From positions 289,975,141 to 290,039,140 of the forward strand of contig CM071567.1 of NCBI GenBank assembly GCA_036426205.1: a stretch of DNA of 64,000 nucleotides. The letters are read 5' to 3'. The translations under genes were made by a program, and so were the position numbers. Positions 52,837 through 63,808 of this stretch are shown here, piece after piece. This DNA comes from Ascaphus truei (Eukaryota; Chordata; Amphibia; Anura; Ascaphidae). The stretch's first letter is position 1; every line of letters begins with the position of its first letter. The notes below the pieces were generated by a model, which searched no databases, was not told the origin of the DNA, and saw nothing but the letters and a program-made list of their open reading frames with translations.

Positions 52837-53800
52837 AAAGACACATGCAAGTCCCAGTGAAAAACATGCCACCCCAATGAAAAAAGTTTGTTTGCAATAA
52901 ATTACTATGGAAGGAAGCGTAAACCTATGGGCAGCCACACCGGTTTTCTTATTCGTAAGAATGTGAACACAAGGGCTCATAGTGGAACCTTCTAACTTTC
53001 AGTAATCCCTGTGTGTCTGTGGCAGTATAAATCTTTGGATTTTATGAGGTTTTTGTGGCTAAAGTCAAGCATGGCTTGACCGGCTGGTGGACGCCGCAGA
53101 AATCAGTTGTGAACGTATAAGCTTTTCCTTCCATTTCCCCACATGCAATAAGTGGTTATAAATAATTTCCTGATATAAACTCAAGTTTCGGTGCAGGCAA
53201 GTAAAATTGTTGTGCCCTTAATGGAGAGTGGCTCGATGGATTTGATACCCTAATGAATTTTTCCTGAATGATTACCTGTGTGAAAGATAAACCATGCTAA
53301 GTATCATGTATGCACAAATCACCATCCAAAAACTTGCAAGTACGTACAAAACATGAATATTATTTGCTCACAATGAAGTCAAATGTCTGAAAGAAAGAGA
53401 ATCAGAATCGCAGCAGCACAGAGCGTGCCCACACCTTTTTCTCCAGCGCGAGGAATGTGCTAAGATACGAAAGTTAACCCAAAAGCTCCGGAGCATCAGA
53501 GTAGTTTTAAATTCAGGTTATTTATGAGAATAAAGAAAGAGAAGTGAACTTTTATTAATTTAGTTGCAGGGTGAAATTGTTTGGTAATAGGGGTGAAATG
53601 TTTTTTCTTTTATTTGTTTGTTATTTTTGTGATGTTGTTTGGCTGTGTATGAGAGAAGTTTTTTGTATTGTGTGTGTTCTGTATTGTGTGTAACCAGTAA
53701 AAACACATTTCAATTTTATTTCTAAAGGATTAAGATATGTTTGGGAATATTTTGTGTTCAAAAATGCGGGTAAAAGCTCACAAGCATTGTTTGAAGTTTA
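52837..53800 (+). other. Provirus interior without recognisable genes
   Basis: All frames are closed by frequent stops; no protease, reverse transcriptase or integrase motif was seen. Confidence 0.45.
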
Positions 53801-53804
53801 TATT

Positions 53805-55320
53805 GTATTGTATGTTTTATGTATATAACGCCATTAATATGCACAGCGCTTCACAGGAGTGGTGCACGTCGTAATCATATAGGTATCAAATGGTAAAGGT
53901 AATAGGTCATGGAATAAGTGATCCAAACATAAAAGTAACAGTTGAGCAAAGAGAAGTCCCTGCTCTGAGGCGCTTACAATCTAATTGGTAGGTAGGGAGA
54001 GCATACACAAACAGTAGGATTTGATTAGAAGCCAGGAGAGGAATTTCAGGAGGGGAAACGCAGAATTAGAGTTTAAAGAGTAGAGTGATTCTGGCAGCAG
54101 CGTTTGGGATAGATAGTAGGGAAGACAGGTGAAAGTCAGGAAGGCAGGATAGCAGGGGATTACAGTTATCAAGATGGGAGAGAATGAGGGTCTGAATCAG
54201 AGTTTTAACAGTTGAGCAACAGAGAAACAGGTGTATCTTTGTGATATTGTGGAGGAAAAAGCGACAGTGATAGAAATGTTTTGAATGAAAGAGGAGAATA
54301 TGAGAGAGGAGTTGGGAGTGACCCCTAAGCAGCGTGCTTGGGTTACTGGAGAGAGACATTCAAGAGTAATGTGGAAGGAGATAATAGGGTCAGGTTTGGG
54401 AGGAAGTAAGAGGAACTCTGTTTTTGCCATGTTAAATTTAAGGCGAAAAGAGGGCCTTCCAGGATGAGATAACAGAAAGACATTCAGAAACTTAGGTTTG
54501 TACAGCAGGTGTAAGGTCAGGGGTTGAAAAGTAAATGTGGGTATCGTCAGCATAGTGGTGATATTTAAACCCAAGAGAGGTTATTAGGTCAACTAGAGAG
54601 AGTGTGTACAGAGAAAAGAGAAGAGTGTGGTCCACAGAGGCAAATGCTTCAGAGAGGTGGAGTAATATGAGCAGAGTGTAATGTCTTGGGCAGCATATAG
54701 GTCATCAGTTATTTTAGTGAGAATTGTCTCCATGTAGGGAGCAGTGCAGAAGTCAGATTGTAGAGGGTTAAGGAGAGAATGGGTGTTGAGAAAATGGAGC
54801 AAACAAGAGAATACAAGACAAGTTCAGTAGTTAGAAAGACAGGTAGGGTCAAGCTTGCTATTTTTGAGTCATGGTATAACTATTACATGTTTTAAGGAGA
54901 ATGGAAATGTAGCAGATTAGAGGGAGAAGAGGAGATCAACAGTGATGGTGACATTCTTTTTTGATACAGTGGAAAAAGAGTCAAGGAAAGCAGGAAGAGA
55001 GTAGGAAGCAAAGTAGGATAGAAGGAGGAAACAGAGGGAATGTTCTGGTGTATGGATTCAACCTCTTTCTAAAAATAGGCAGCAAAGTCCTGAGGTGAAA
55101 TGAAGGAAGAGTTAGTGTGGGTTAGACTTGTGAGTGTTGATTAATGGAGAGAAATAGGTTTGTGTAGCTTGAGAAAGGACAGAATTGCAAAAGGATAGCA
55201 TAAATTTGTAGTGAATGAAGTCAGTGAAACTATGAAAGTTCAAAACAGAAGGCATTAAAAAGAACTGAGTGGAGGGAAATAGCACGAGCGTGTGGAGTTA
55301 TTTGTGTGTTAAGAAGTTAT
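53805..55320 (-). mobile_element. L2-type LINE fragment, nested in the provirus (minus strand)
   Basis: Minus-strand readings in order: HFLNTHSLLNPLQSDF (RT domain), [14 protein letters not shown] (catalytic Y-x-DD box, near 54545), NMAKTEFLLLPPKPDP, TQARCLGVTPNSSL, LILSHLDNCNPLLSCLPDF and NAAARITLL. The left end at 53805-53850 is the 3' tail, with the AGCGCTGTGCATATTAATGG type text of L2 elements. Many stops and frame changes. Confidence 0.82.
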
Positions 55321-55786
55321 ATAAACCTCAGCTATATAAAAGCCAGTTGGTTAATTTTTGAGAGGCCATAAAAAATGTAGTTCTTAGGGCTATGGATAAA
55401 GCTCCATGTATTTATACTTTAAGCAAAAGTTCCAATCCAATAATTATTATTTTTCAGGAAGAAGCCGTGGTGTGCCGTTATCTTATCTGTTCAGGGTCAA
55501 TAGGCGAAACGCCTAGAAACAAAATGGCTTTTTGCCTGGAAATAAGCTTTGAAAATCATTTGTCTTTAGTCAGATGAATATGCAGAGTGTCTTAAAAATA
55601 TAAAGCTGACCGTGTGCTCAGCACTGTGCAAAGAGATTATATAAAGCAAGACATTAGTGTGAAGTCTTATACAAAATCATTTGTCTATTAATTGAATATG
55701 TGATGTATGTTATAACTTTTAACCATTTATTTTTTCCAAAGGTGTCCATAAGCAGTGGTTATTGTCAAAAAAAATTGCTGTGTAAT

Positions 55787-56290
55787 CTAGAATGGGTTTG
55801 CCAGAAAGGGGTGAATTTGGGAGTCACCTCTCATTTGTGGGTGTGTCTTTTGCATAGGGTTAAATACAGGGGATACATAATTGCAAAAGCAGTTATATAA
55901 ATGAATAATGTATGCATTATATACAAGGCATTTCAAATTTTTTAGCAGAATAGTTACAGTGGAGTGTTTGGGGTAAAAGCCAGATAGGGATTGGCTAGGG
56001 AAATTTGTTTGGGTGAAATAATTGCTTAATTGGGAGGGAATATTTTTTTCCATGACAGTGGATAGTATTGGGAGAAGAGAGATTGGCCTGTAGTTTGAGA
56101 AAGTGTTTTTTGTCCCCAATTTTGAAGATTGGGACAATCTCTGGCAGTTTCCCAGGTCTTAGGGATATGGCCTGCAGACAGGATAGAAGGAAAATGGAAG
56201 CAAGTGGTTTGGCAAGGGACGAGGCCCCAAAATTTCAGGAACTTAGATTGTATCAAAGTCAGGTTCACAGTGATACAAGAATTTATTAAC
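55787..56290 (-). mobile_element. Second LINE fragment (RT N-terminal part, minus strand)
   Basis: Readings IPKTWETARDCPNLQ and, in another frame, NTFSNYRPISLLPILSTVME then SQLSNYF match the first reverse-transcriptase blocks of L2/CR1-group LINEs. It covers a region just upstream of where the first fragment begins but is not its direct continuation. Confidence 0.75.
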
Positions 56291-56659
56291 ATTAATAGGG
56301 AATACCTCTGTCTATATGCGGATGTTAAGACAGGAGTAAACACATTGATACAAAAATTTATTCCTAGGTATAAATTATCTCCCTATAAGACACATATGGG
56401 ATGACTTATGACTATCAGCAGTCCAAAGGAACGAATTAAGGACCATGTTATTGGTAATAAAACAATAAGTTGTGTGCAACTAATACATTTTTTGAGTCTC
56501 TCTAGGCAAAGTTGAAAGTGCACCTACTCGAGATGGGGTTAATAGTCACATATTTCCTGTGCAAGCATGCTCTTCATCCCAGGTGAAAAGGCCTAAAGTA
56601 ACCACCAATCCAGCAATTAAAGTAGCAGAGTTCTTTTCCTGGACCCAAAGCCCGTAAAG

Positions 56660-56720
56660 CTCGTTCCAGCTCCACCAAACGTTCCAGCTCCACCAAACGT
56701 TCCAGCGCCACCAAAGACCA
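56660..56720. repeat. 18-bp tandem repeat, three copies
   Basis: CGTTCCAGCTCCACCAAA repeated, in provirus interior. Confidence 0.9.
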
Positions 56721-56889
56721 AAGTCAACTAAAGCACAGCTGCAGCACGTTAACGTCTTGCCGAGTCAAAACTCTAACCGTTAACCAATGAGGAAAATAAG
56801 ACACCAGGCTAGGGCCCAGTTTTATCAGAACATTTCATTTTTCAGAGACTCAATATTTTTATTTTTTTAGAGTGTGTTAAGTTAGAAAT

Positions 56890-57130
56890 TTAAGGTGTAT
56901 GTATAATTGAGCCTTGATGGAGGATTGGTTTCCTGGAAGCGTGGCTTGTGAAAGCTTTTGTATGTGTTTTGGCCGTACTCATCACTCTCTATGTATGTGT
57001 CATGTGCAGCAAAACTTTGATCCAGAAGTGTGTTGCACCTCCACCGAAAGGAGGGGGTCACCCAGGGGCGTGTGTCAGCCACAAGGAAAGGATCATAAGT
57101 CAGCCATGTTGACCATCGCAGACATTGTCT
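56890..57130 (+). pseudogene. Env transmembrane tail remnant, copy 1
   Basis: One frame reads a hydrophobic AFVCVLAVLITLYVCVMC followed by a cysteine/lysine-rich and proline-rich tail, like the membrane anchor and cytoplasmic tail of a retroviral transmembrane subunit. It resembles the second copy at 57755-57900. Confidence 0.45.
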
Positions 57131-57470
57131 GTTCTGATATTCTGAGTGAATGATGTATATAATGCGTGCAGGGGTGAGGATCATGCATTTCGCTTCCACA
57201 GATACCAAACCCCCTCAATTCTCAGTAATAGAATGTTGTGATGATTCTGAAAATATATGATGATAGAGATAGATGCCATTTCTTTTATCTAGCAACTGCA
57301 TATCCAAAGAAAGGTTGCTTGCATTAAATAAGGTTTTTAGTATTATGTGTATAATTTCTGTATTTTTCCAATTTTTTTAACCTCTTTAAAGGGTGTATCA
57401 CACACTAGGAACAAGAATCAATTTATGGGTCAAGTGTCTCCACCAACCAATGAAACCTGTGTAAAAATGT

Positions 57471-57900
57471 ATGTTTAGTCAGATAACAATTTACAGGAAG
57501 GATGTGGCCTTAATTTTGCAGTTTTTAATTTCATCATTAAACCAAGAACAGGTTCAGGTTAGGCTTATGGCCTTACAAAACAGAATTGCTTTAGACTATG
57601 TTTTAGCTTCAAAAGGAGGGGTATGTGCGTTGATTAAAGACAATGTTGTGTTTTTATTCCAGATCTGTGTAGCAATGTGCAGCATGAACTAGATGAAATA
57701 CAAGAGATTCAAAAGAGGTTTACAAAGGGAAGTGACAGAATATCACCCTTGGGGTTAGGTGAATGGCTTAAATTACTTGGAGCAAAAACTTTTAAATGCT
57801 TTGGTGTGTTTGGGGTGTTACTTGTTGTCATATATGTGTGAGTCACGTGTTGCAAATGTATGATCCACAAGTGTGCGACCCCCTCCCCCAATCTGATGCC
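57471..57900 (+). pseudogene. Env transmembrane subunit remnant, copy 2
   Basis: Contains LQNRIALDYVLASKGGVC, the conserved heptad and cysteine region of gamma-type retroviral transmembrane subunits. The two cysteines expected six residues after the first are out of frame by one base. A membrane anchor (FGVFGVLLVVIYV) follows in another frame near 57800. The frame is broken in at least two places and no surface subunit was recognised. Described only as a fossil. Confidence 0.65.
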
Positions 57901-58092
57901 ACTCTTTACAGATGCCAGAAACAGCAGTCCCTTGAAGAAAGAAGATGCCGATCACAGTTATTCAACTCCAAAAGACATAGTGGCCGCAGCGCCTTACGAG
58001 ACTATGACAGTGAAGGGCACGCGCCCTTGTCCTCTGAGTTATCCCTGGACTATCATCATAAACTTAATTCTCAAAAGCTATGTTTTAAGAAT

Positions 58093-58107
58093 AAAAAAAG
58101 GAGGGAG
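58093..58107 (+). promoter_or_regulatory. Provirus polypurine tract
   Basis: AAAAAAGGAGGGAG directly before the 3' LTR. Confidence 0.85.
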
Positions 58108-58709
58108 TGACAAAGTGAGAATATGACTTAAGGGGGAGGTCTGACATAACAGCACTGGGATCTAAGCCGCCATTTTGAGTCAGCATCCATCGTAGGTGCT
58201 TGATATTGTCTATTGTCTGTATGAAAGTTGGTATGGAAGTTAGTTTAAAATACATTTTTTTCTGCTGAAGTTCCAATTGATATTGAGCGGTTCACTTAAG
58301 CCACAAGACCTTGAGCAGAAGAGGAAAGCGCAAATGTTATGAAAATATGAGACAGATAGCACTGTCTCGCATTCCGAAGGGGGGGCCCATGAAGTTCCGT
58401 ATGTAGAGGAAAGGGCAACGGCTTGTATAAGGAATATTGCTGAATCATTTCATTTATGCATCCCATAATAATGCTTTAACTCAATGTGTTCATATTCATA
58501 TTTTGTTTACGTAGTGACGCACGCGCAACCTCGTATAGGGGGCGTGGGCTTAGTATTTTGTGTATAAATAAGGCCTGTATGCCATCATGTCGTTGGGAGA
58601 GTTTTATTTTGAAACTCTCCTCTGCGTGTGCGCCGTACACTGCAATAAACTTATTTGTCATTCTGCAAAACATATCCTCAGACTTGTGTTTTGATTCAAA
58701 ACTTTCACA
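58108..58709 (+). repeat. Provirus 3' LTR (602 bp)
   Basis: Collinear with the 5' LTR, with small differences such as GTGACGCACGCGC here against GTGATGCACACGC there, consistent with CpG decay in the 5' copy. Confidence 0.9.
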
Positions 58710-58713
58710 CTAC

Positions 58714-59230
58714 GACCTATCAGGGGACCTAGGTAACCATAGTACCAATCAATGAGTTTATTCTAAATGTAGGTTTAATGTTTTAAAGTGTGTTTTGTTT
58801 TTTTACTTTTTTTTTTATTATACTGTATTGAAGCAGGGTTTCTTCAGAGGTGAACCTCCCTTAATTTCACCTCTGGAGCTCCTTAATTTTAAACCCCAGC
58901 TGAAGCAGCTTCTTGCACCCCCTTATGGCGTTCTACTGTATATCTCTTGAAGCAGGGGGGCCCCACAGTTTAAATTCATAGGATTCAGCCCCGGAGACCC
59001 CTGCTTTATTACAGCAAAGTTAATTTGATTTCAAAGATTGATCAGAGTCTGTAAGAGCTGCTCTGGGCAGACATGGAGAGAGGTCTCTCTGGGACTCCTT
59101 TGCAAAGCTAATACTGACTATCTGGCCCTTGAAGATTAACACTGCTTAATCCTCCCAGGCTGCAAAATGTACTGCTTTCTTGGGACGTGGACCAACCACA
59201 CATGTTCGCAGATTTCATTATTTTTATCCA
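58714..59230. repeat. Flank of the provirus target repeat
   Basis: Contains GAGACCCCTGCTT and GAAGCAGGG phrases shared with 14.9, 15.8 and 18.7 kb, so it belongs to the same dispersed non-coding family. Confidence 0.45.
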
Positions 59231-60482
59231 CGTAATTGAAGCAGTACGTATTTCTACATGTGTACACAGAATTAGTCAGCACATGCAATAAAATGTCAGC
59301 CCAGTCCCTTTTTCATGTGCGGCTTATTGCTTTACAATGTTTTCTGCTCCCTCTGCCATGTTGTGTGTCCTACTGGAACATGCCAGCGGGAGCATTAACG
59401 TCTGCTAAATATGTACAAGATTTTCTGTATATCATATTCTTATTCCTCTTGAGGTCTCTAAAACATATTTCATCCTGTATGAAAAACAATCAAGAAAAAT
59501 GTACATGGTGGTTCCTTAAACGTTGCCACAGCAACTGAGGAGGTATAAAATGTGTATACAGTTTTAGTCATGAATACAAAAGCAAAGTAACATACTGTAC
59601 TGTATGTACCCTTGCATTTGAGTTACTGCACATAAATGTGTCAATATACTGTACATTACAGCATCTCTTAAATAATGCAACAGGAGTAAATCTGTGCTTC
59701 TCCGGTCCATTATTTAATAGTGAAACTACATTTTGAAAGTATTTTGTGATTTATATTTTATATATACAGTACACATTGTTATACAGTACTAGGCTTTAAT
59801 CATAAAATAATGTATGGCTGAACGTGATAACTACAACATAGTCAGAATTAGATTTTAAAAGTTACAAAATGTAATTAGTCATCAAATATTGTCCTGAAAT
59901 TATTAGACATTAGAAGATCCTCAAATTTATTTTATCCTGGAACACTTCTACTCACAAAAAAGTTATGCAATGGAAATCTGGGCCATTAAACCTTTTGCAT
60001 TGTCCCTCATGAACTCATTATCCTGCAAACCGATTACTAAACTAAAAGTAGTGCACAGAATTATGTGATGAAGGTTTGATAAATGCCTAGAGTATTTTCA
60101 AATAAAACAAGCAAAAGTTTCCAATGTACTAATGACTAAAAAATGCTTACAGAAAGGTGAAAGGTAAGGAGAAACACATTAATTGCATAATCTAATTTTT
60201 ATATTTTACAGTATGTAAAAGACTAAAATGCTAATTATTTTATTTTCAGGTGTTGAGCTTCTTTTAGTTCTACTTTAAGTTGTATTTTTTAATCTTTTAA
60301 TGAATAATGCATATAATTGATAAGTTTGTATAGAGTGCTCATTTGCATGTAATTTCCCAGAATCCCTGGCTGCCGTGGGAGCATTGTATGCTAATGGACA
60401 ATGGTGAAAGACAGGTTGGCAGACCGGTCTAAAACATGTGAATGTACTCACAAGTGGTATTTTTATTTGCTGTGCACTACAC
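59231..60482. other. Unassigned AT-rich DNA
   Basis: No gene seen. TACTGTACTGTATG-type palindromic phrases recur, and an ATTTGCAT octamer lies near 60340. Confidence 0.4.
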
Positions 60483-60841
60483 TACCGACACACTTTATTG
60501 AAGTGTGGTCGGTACCGCAAGCCGGGAAATCTCCCGGCTTGCTAGTGGCCGCCCCTCGGCGTGCCGCGCGTCATAGACGCGCGGTCACGCGTCATCGGGA
60601 GCGTGCGCCCCCTGCACGCGTGTCCAGGGGCTCCCCGAGGGAGCCCTGGTGTCCCGCGATCGCGGGACAGCGGCAGGGGGTTCCGGGGGACCCGGCGGAC
60701 CCGGCAGCGGTAGGGAGAGCGCCCCGATCGGAGGGCGCTCTTCCGCTGCTTTGGCGCGCGCCCGTCACACTCGGGCGCGCGCCAGGCTACTGCTGCGGCA
60801 CAGAACGGGCAAATGCTCGAATAAACTGTGCCGCAGCAGTA
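60483..60841. repeat. GC-rich run of about ten consecutive hairpins
   Basis: Ten inverted repeats follow one another: 60483-60514 (one bulge), 60517-60542 (11 bp perfect), 60564-60584 (9 bp perfect), 60601-60619 (6 bp), 60624-60649 (one bulge), 60651-60668 (18-bp perfect palindrome GTCCCGCGATCGCGGGAC), 60683-60695 (5 bp), 60704-60749 (7+9 bp with interior mismatch), 60753-60783 (12 bp perfect), 60788-60841 (15 bp perfect, 24-nt loop). The 159-codon open frame across it is probably a by-product of GC content. I know no gene family with this plan. It may be a DNA transposon end cluster or a structured RNA. Confidence 0.8.
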
Positions 60842-60883
60842 TGTGGTGGAGAGTTTTTGCCACTTTTTTATTCACCATAACTT

Positions 60884-61221
60884 ATTTAAAGCAGCAATAC
60901 TACTCCCTTTCCTTCTCCCCCCCCCCCTTATTTTTACATGTAAATAATGTGACAATGTATAATTCTAAATTCTTACCTAGATGGTAATCCTTTGCTGCTC
61001 CTGTTAAAAATATGTAAAAATCCTGATTGTGCAATTAATATAATTGCCACCTTCTAATTTCAATCAATTCTTCAGTCAGTGTCTCAGCAGCTACAATGTT
61101 TCTTGATATTACTAAAGTATTATCTATTGTTACAGTTTACAGCTCAAACTACTGCGAACATTGGCAACAAATTATCCCAAATAGGAAAGGGTTTCAAATA
61201 TCTATCACTGCTTGGGAGGTG
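60884..61221. other. Unassigned DNA, possible TTAA-site MITE end
   Basis: TTTAAAGCAGCAATACTAC at 60884-60902 resembles the terminus of the MITE at 33838 (TTAAAGCAGCCATCC). No partner end was found. Confidence 0.35.
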
Positions 61222-61224
61222 GGT

Positions 61225-61550
61225 TAGGCCGCGCTTATAGCGACGGCAACACGACCGATGACGTCATGTGTCGCCATCGCCATTATGAAAGTTGTAATTA
61301 GATTTGGAGATATCGCTGGCTACAAGGGGAGTGATGTCAGCAAGGGGGAAGGCAGAGGGGCTATGTGATTGACTTTCAGGCAGTCACATGGGGAGACCGT
61401 CTCTGCAAAATCAAATTCTAGTGACTACAATGATTTTGGTAGCGCTGTCGCGCCATGCTCCGTCGCGTCCACTATAAGCGCACACAATGGCATCAATACA
61501 ATTGTTTTGAAGCAACGTCGCATCACGTCGCCAGCACTATAAGCACAGCC
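61225..61550. mobile_element. PIF/Harbinger-like MITE with TTA target duplication
   Basis: Ends GGCCGCGCTTATAGCGACGG and CCAGCACTATAAGCACAGCC are inverted repeats. TTA flanks both (61222-61224 and 61551-61553). 326 bp, non-coding. Its GGCYG ends resemble the element at 13364. Confidence 0.82.
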
Positions 61551-61553
61551 TTA

Positions 61554-62030
61554 GACATCAAAATATGCTTTAAAACTAATTTTAAAAATGGCATTAAGAG
61601 ATTAAGTAAAAAAACCAAAACAAAACAGTAACTATTATCTACTAATACTACAGCGCTGTTTTTTGTTTGTTTTATAACGTTTCACATGTTTTGCTGCTAT
61701 AAAGAGAACCATAAGCTTTACAAAATGTTGACTAGGGTTTTTCTAAATGCACACATCTCATTTAAGTATGGAAATCTTGCATTTCACATGTCTGTTTACA
61801 TGTTCTTTTGCTAATCACCAGTGTCTTTCTTGTAGCTTCATTGTACTGCCTAAAAATGGTGGCAAAAATGTAGGTAAACTTGTGACTTAGCTAGAATAAA
61901 ATCAAATATTTATAAATTCAATCTGTGGATATGTATTTCTATTAAAAAAAAGCTGTGTGTGTGCTGTGCACGCGCATAGTAAGTGAAACTTCTTTGACTT
62001 TTGTCACAGAAATTGACTTATAATGCGCAT
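61554..62030. other. Unassigned AT-rich DNA
   Basis: No features recognised. Confidence 0.4.
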
Positions 62031-62034
62031 GCTT

Positions 62035-62515
62035 GGCACATATGTGTCAGTCAGTGTATGTGTCAGTGAGTGAGTATGTATGTGTGTCAGTCAGTGTGTG
62101 TATGTGTGTCAGTCAGTGTGTGTGCGTGTGTGTCAGTGTGTGTGCGTGTGTCAGTCAGTGTGTGTGCGTTGGTGTCAGTCAGTGTGTGTGCGTGTGTGTC
62201 AGTCAGTGTGTGTGCGTGCGTGTGTGTCAGTCAGTGTGTGTGCGTGTGTGTGTGTCAGTCAGTGTGTGTGCATATGTGTGCATGTGTGTGTCAGTCAGTG
62301 TGTGTGTGTGTGTGTGCGTGTGTGTGTCAGTCAGTGTGACAGTATGAGTCAGTCAGTGTGAGAGTATGAGTCAGTCAGTGTGAGAGTGTGAGTCAGTCAG
62401 TGTGAGAATGTGAGTCAGTCAGTGTGAGAGTGTGAGTTAGTCAGTGTGTGAGTGTGAGTCAGTCAGTGTGTGAGTGGTGTGTGTCAGTCAGTTTATGTCT
62501 CTCTCTCTCTCTGTT
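62035..62515. repeat. GTGTGTCAGTCA minisatellite
   Basis: Units of GTGTGTGCGTGTGTGTCAGTCA grading into GTGAGAGTGTGAGTCAGTCA, then a short CT run. Cys/Val-rich open frames here are artefacts. Confidence 0.93.
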
Positions 62516-62559
62516 GTTTGAATGTCTCTCTGTGTTGTGTGAATGTATAGTTGTGTTGT

Positions 62560-62790
62560 GTTGTGCCCCCCTCCCCCTTGCATGCAAATTCTGCACCCCT
62601 CCCCTCGCACGCAAATTCTGCCCCCCTCCCCTCGCACGCAAATTCTGCCCTCCCCCCCTCCCCTCGCATGCAAATTCTGCCCACCCCCACCCTCCCCTCG
62701 CACGCAAATTCTGCCCTCCCACCCCTCCCACGCAAATTCTTCCCTCCCCCCTCCCCTCGCATGCAAATTCTGCACCCCCCCACCGCGGGG
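62560..62790. repeat. Minisatellite, unit about 32 bp (about seven copies)
   Basis: Unit TCGCACGCAAATTCTGCCC plus a C-run. Confidence 0.92.
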
Positions 62791-63230
62791 TACATGCGCC
62801 TGGCACGGGCATGGGTGACTGAGCTCCTGTGCCGCGCGGGTTGCGCCTGGGTTTGTGCCATGTGCCAGTGGAGGGCTGAAGGACTAGGAGCATGTGTGGG
62901 GAACGACTCCGCTGCCAGCCGCTTCTGTGCATGTGTGGCGTCCGTCAGTGGCGCCATCACAACTGCGCATGTGCGGCATGGCAGCGGGCAGGGAACAGCG
63001 TTAAAGCGGCCGTGGGACCGTTAGGAGTGTCGGGTCAGCAGCCGGGTGTGTGGGGGGTGTGTGGGGGGGTGGGTGTGTGGGGGTGTGGGGGTGGGGGTGT
63101 GGCGGCGATTAGGAGCGGCGCCGGCGGCTATCGCCACCGCCGCCGCCGCCGCATGTGACAGGGGACGTGTGAGCGGAGCGGCGTCCATTATGTGACGTCA
63201 CTTCCGTTTCACATTTCGCCCTCCATCTAT
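62791..63230. promoter_or_regulatory. CpG-rich block with CRE and ETS motifs, candidate promoter
   Basis: CpG-dense DNA with a G-rich GTGTGGGGGT tract (63040-63100), a CCGCCGCCGCCG run (63139-63151) and GTGACGTCACTTCCG at 63193-63207, which joins a CRE palindrome to an ETS-type site. This combination is common in vertebrate housekeeping promoters. No exon was recognised on either side. Confidence 0.4.
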
Positions 63231-63808
63231 CCAGTTTTATCCCATCAGATGTGCCACTAAAGAAGTTTCACTTCAAAAATACTTTTTAAACAATAAATAA
63301 TGAAATAATTAAATAATGACATTGCTTGCAGTATCCTCCTATGTTGCTAGCAGCCCTAGCCTTAGGGGATAAAGGATTTCCATATATTTTTGTTATACTG
63401 TTATATGTGCAATTTCAATGTAATTACATTTTGTCTTAATTTTTGGGCACTATATTAGGTCTACGAAGATGTTAAAAAATGTCATAACATATTTGTCTCT
63501 TAATACCATTTTTAGCACTATACTTCATCATCATTAAATGAATACTATTTATTCTACATAGAACCCATGCTCTCATGTACTATACAGGTATTGCAACTAT
63601 TGTACTGTATATCGTGGTTACAGTATGTTACCCATCTCATTTAACAATAACTGTCCAAAACCTTCAGTATTATACTAATTCTCTACTGATTATTTTTACT
63701 ATTACTCAATAGGTTGGAGTACATGTTACCCGGGGTTCTATAAAAACCTTGTCTAAAAATAAACTAAAATCAAAGCTTCATTACCCACCTAATGGATAAC
63801 TGCTAATG
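63231..63808. other. Unassigned AT-rich DNA
   Basis: No features recognised. Confidence 0.4.

Larger units (their letters stand above)
51402..58709 (+). mobile_element. Endogenous retrovirus provirus, decayed, with nested LINE fragments
   Basis: LTRs at 51402-51998 and 58108-58709 start TGACAAAG and end TTACA/TCACA, with CTAC on both sides (51398-51401 and 58710-58713). A lysine-tRNA-type primer site follows the 5' LTR and a purine tract precedes the 3' LTR. Inside are a short gag start, no recognisable pol and two env transmembrane remnants, so it cannot replicate. About 2 kb of the interior is LINE sequence inserted in the opposite orientation. LTR identity is high but not perfect, with small indels, so it is older than the LTR element at 6.2 kb. 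Confidence 0.87.

Noticed and set aside
55490..55530. GGCGAAACGCC near 55.5 kb as a possible hammerhead box
   Set aside because: No CUGANGA-like box upstream and the stem falls across the GAAA, so the fold does not fit.
60401..60880. 159-codon open frame across the hairpin cluster
   Set aside because: Arg/Pro/Ala-rich product typical of GC-rich DNA. The nucleotide-level hairpins explain the sequence better.
62033..62361. Cys/Val-rich open frames of about 100 codons
   Set aside because: Three overlapping frames of the same GTGTGTCAGTCA repeat; no protein-level signal.
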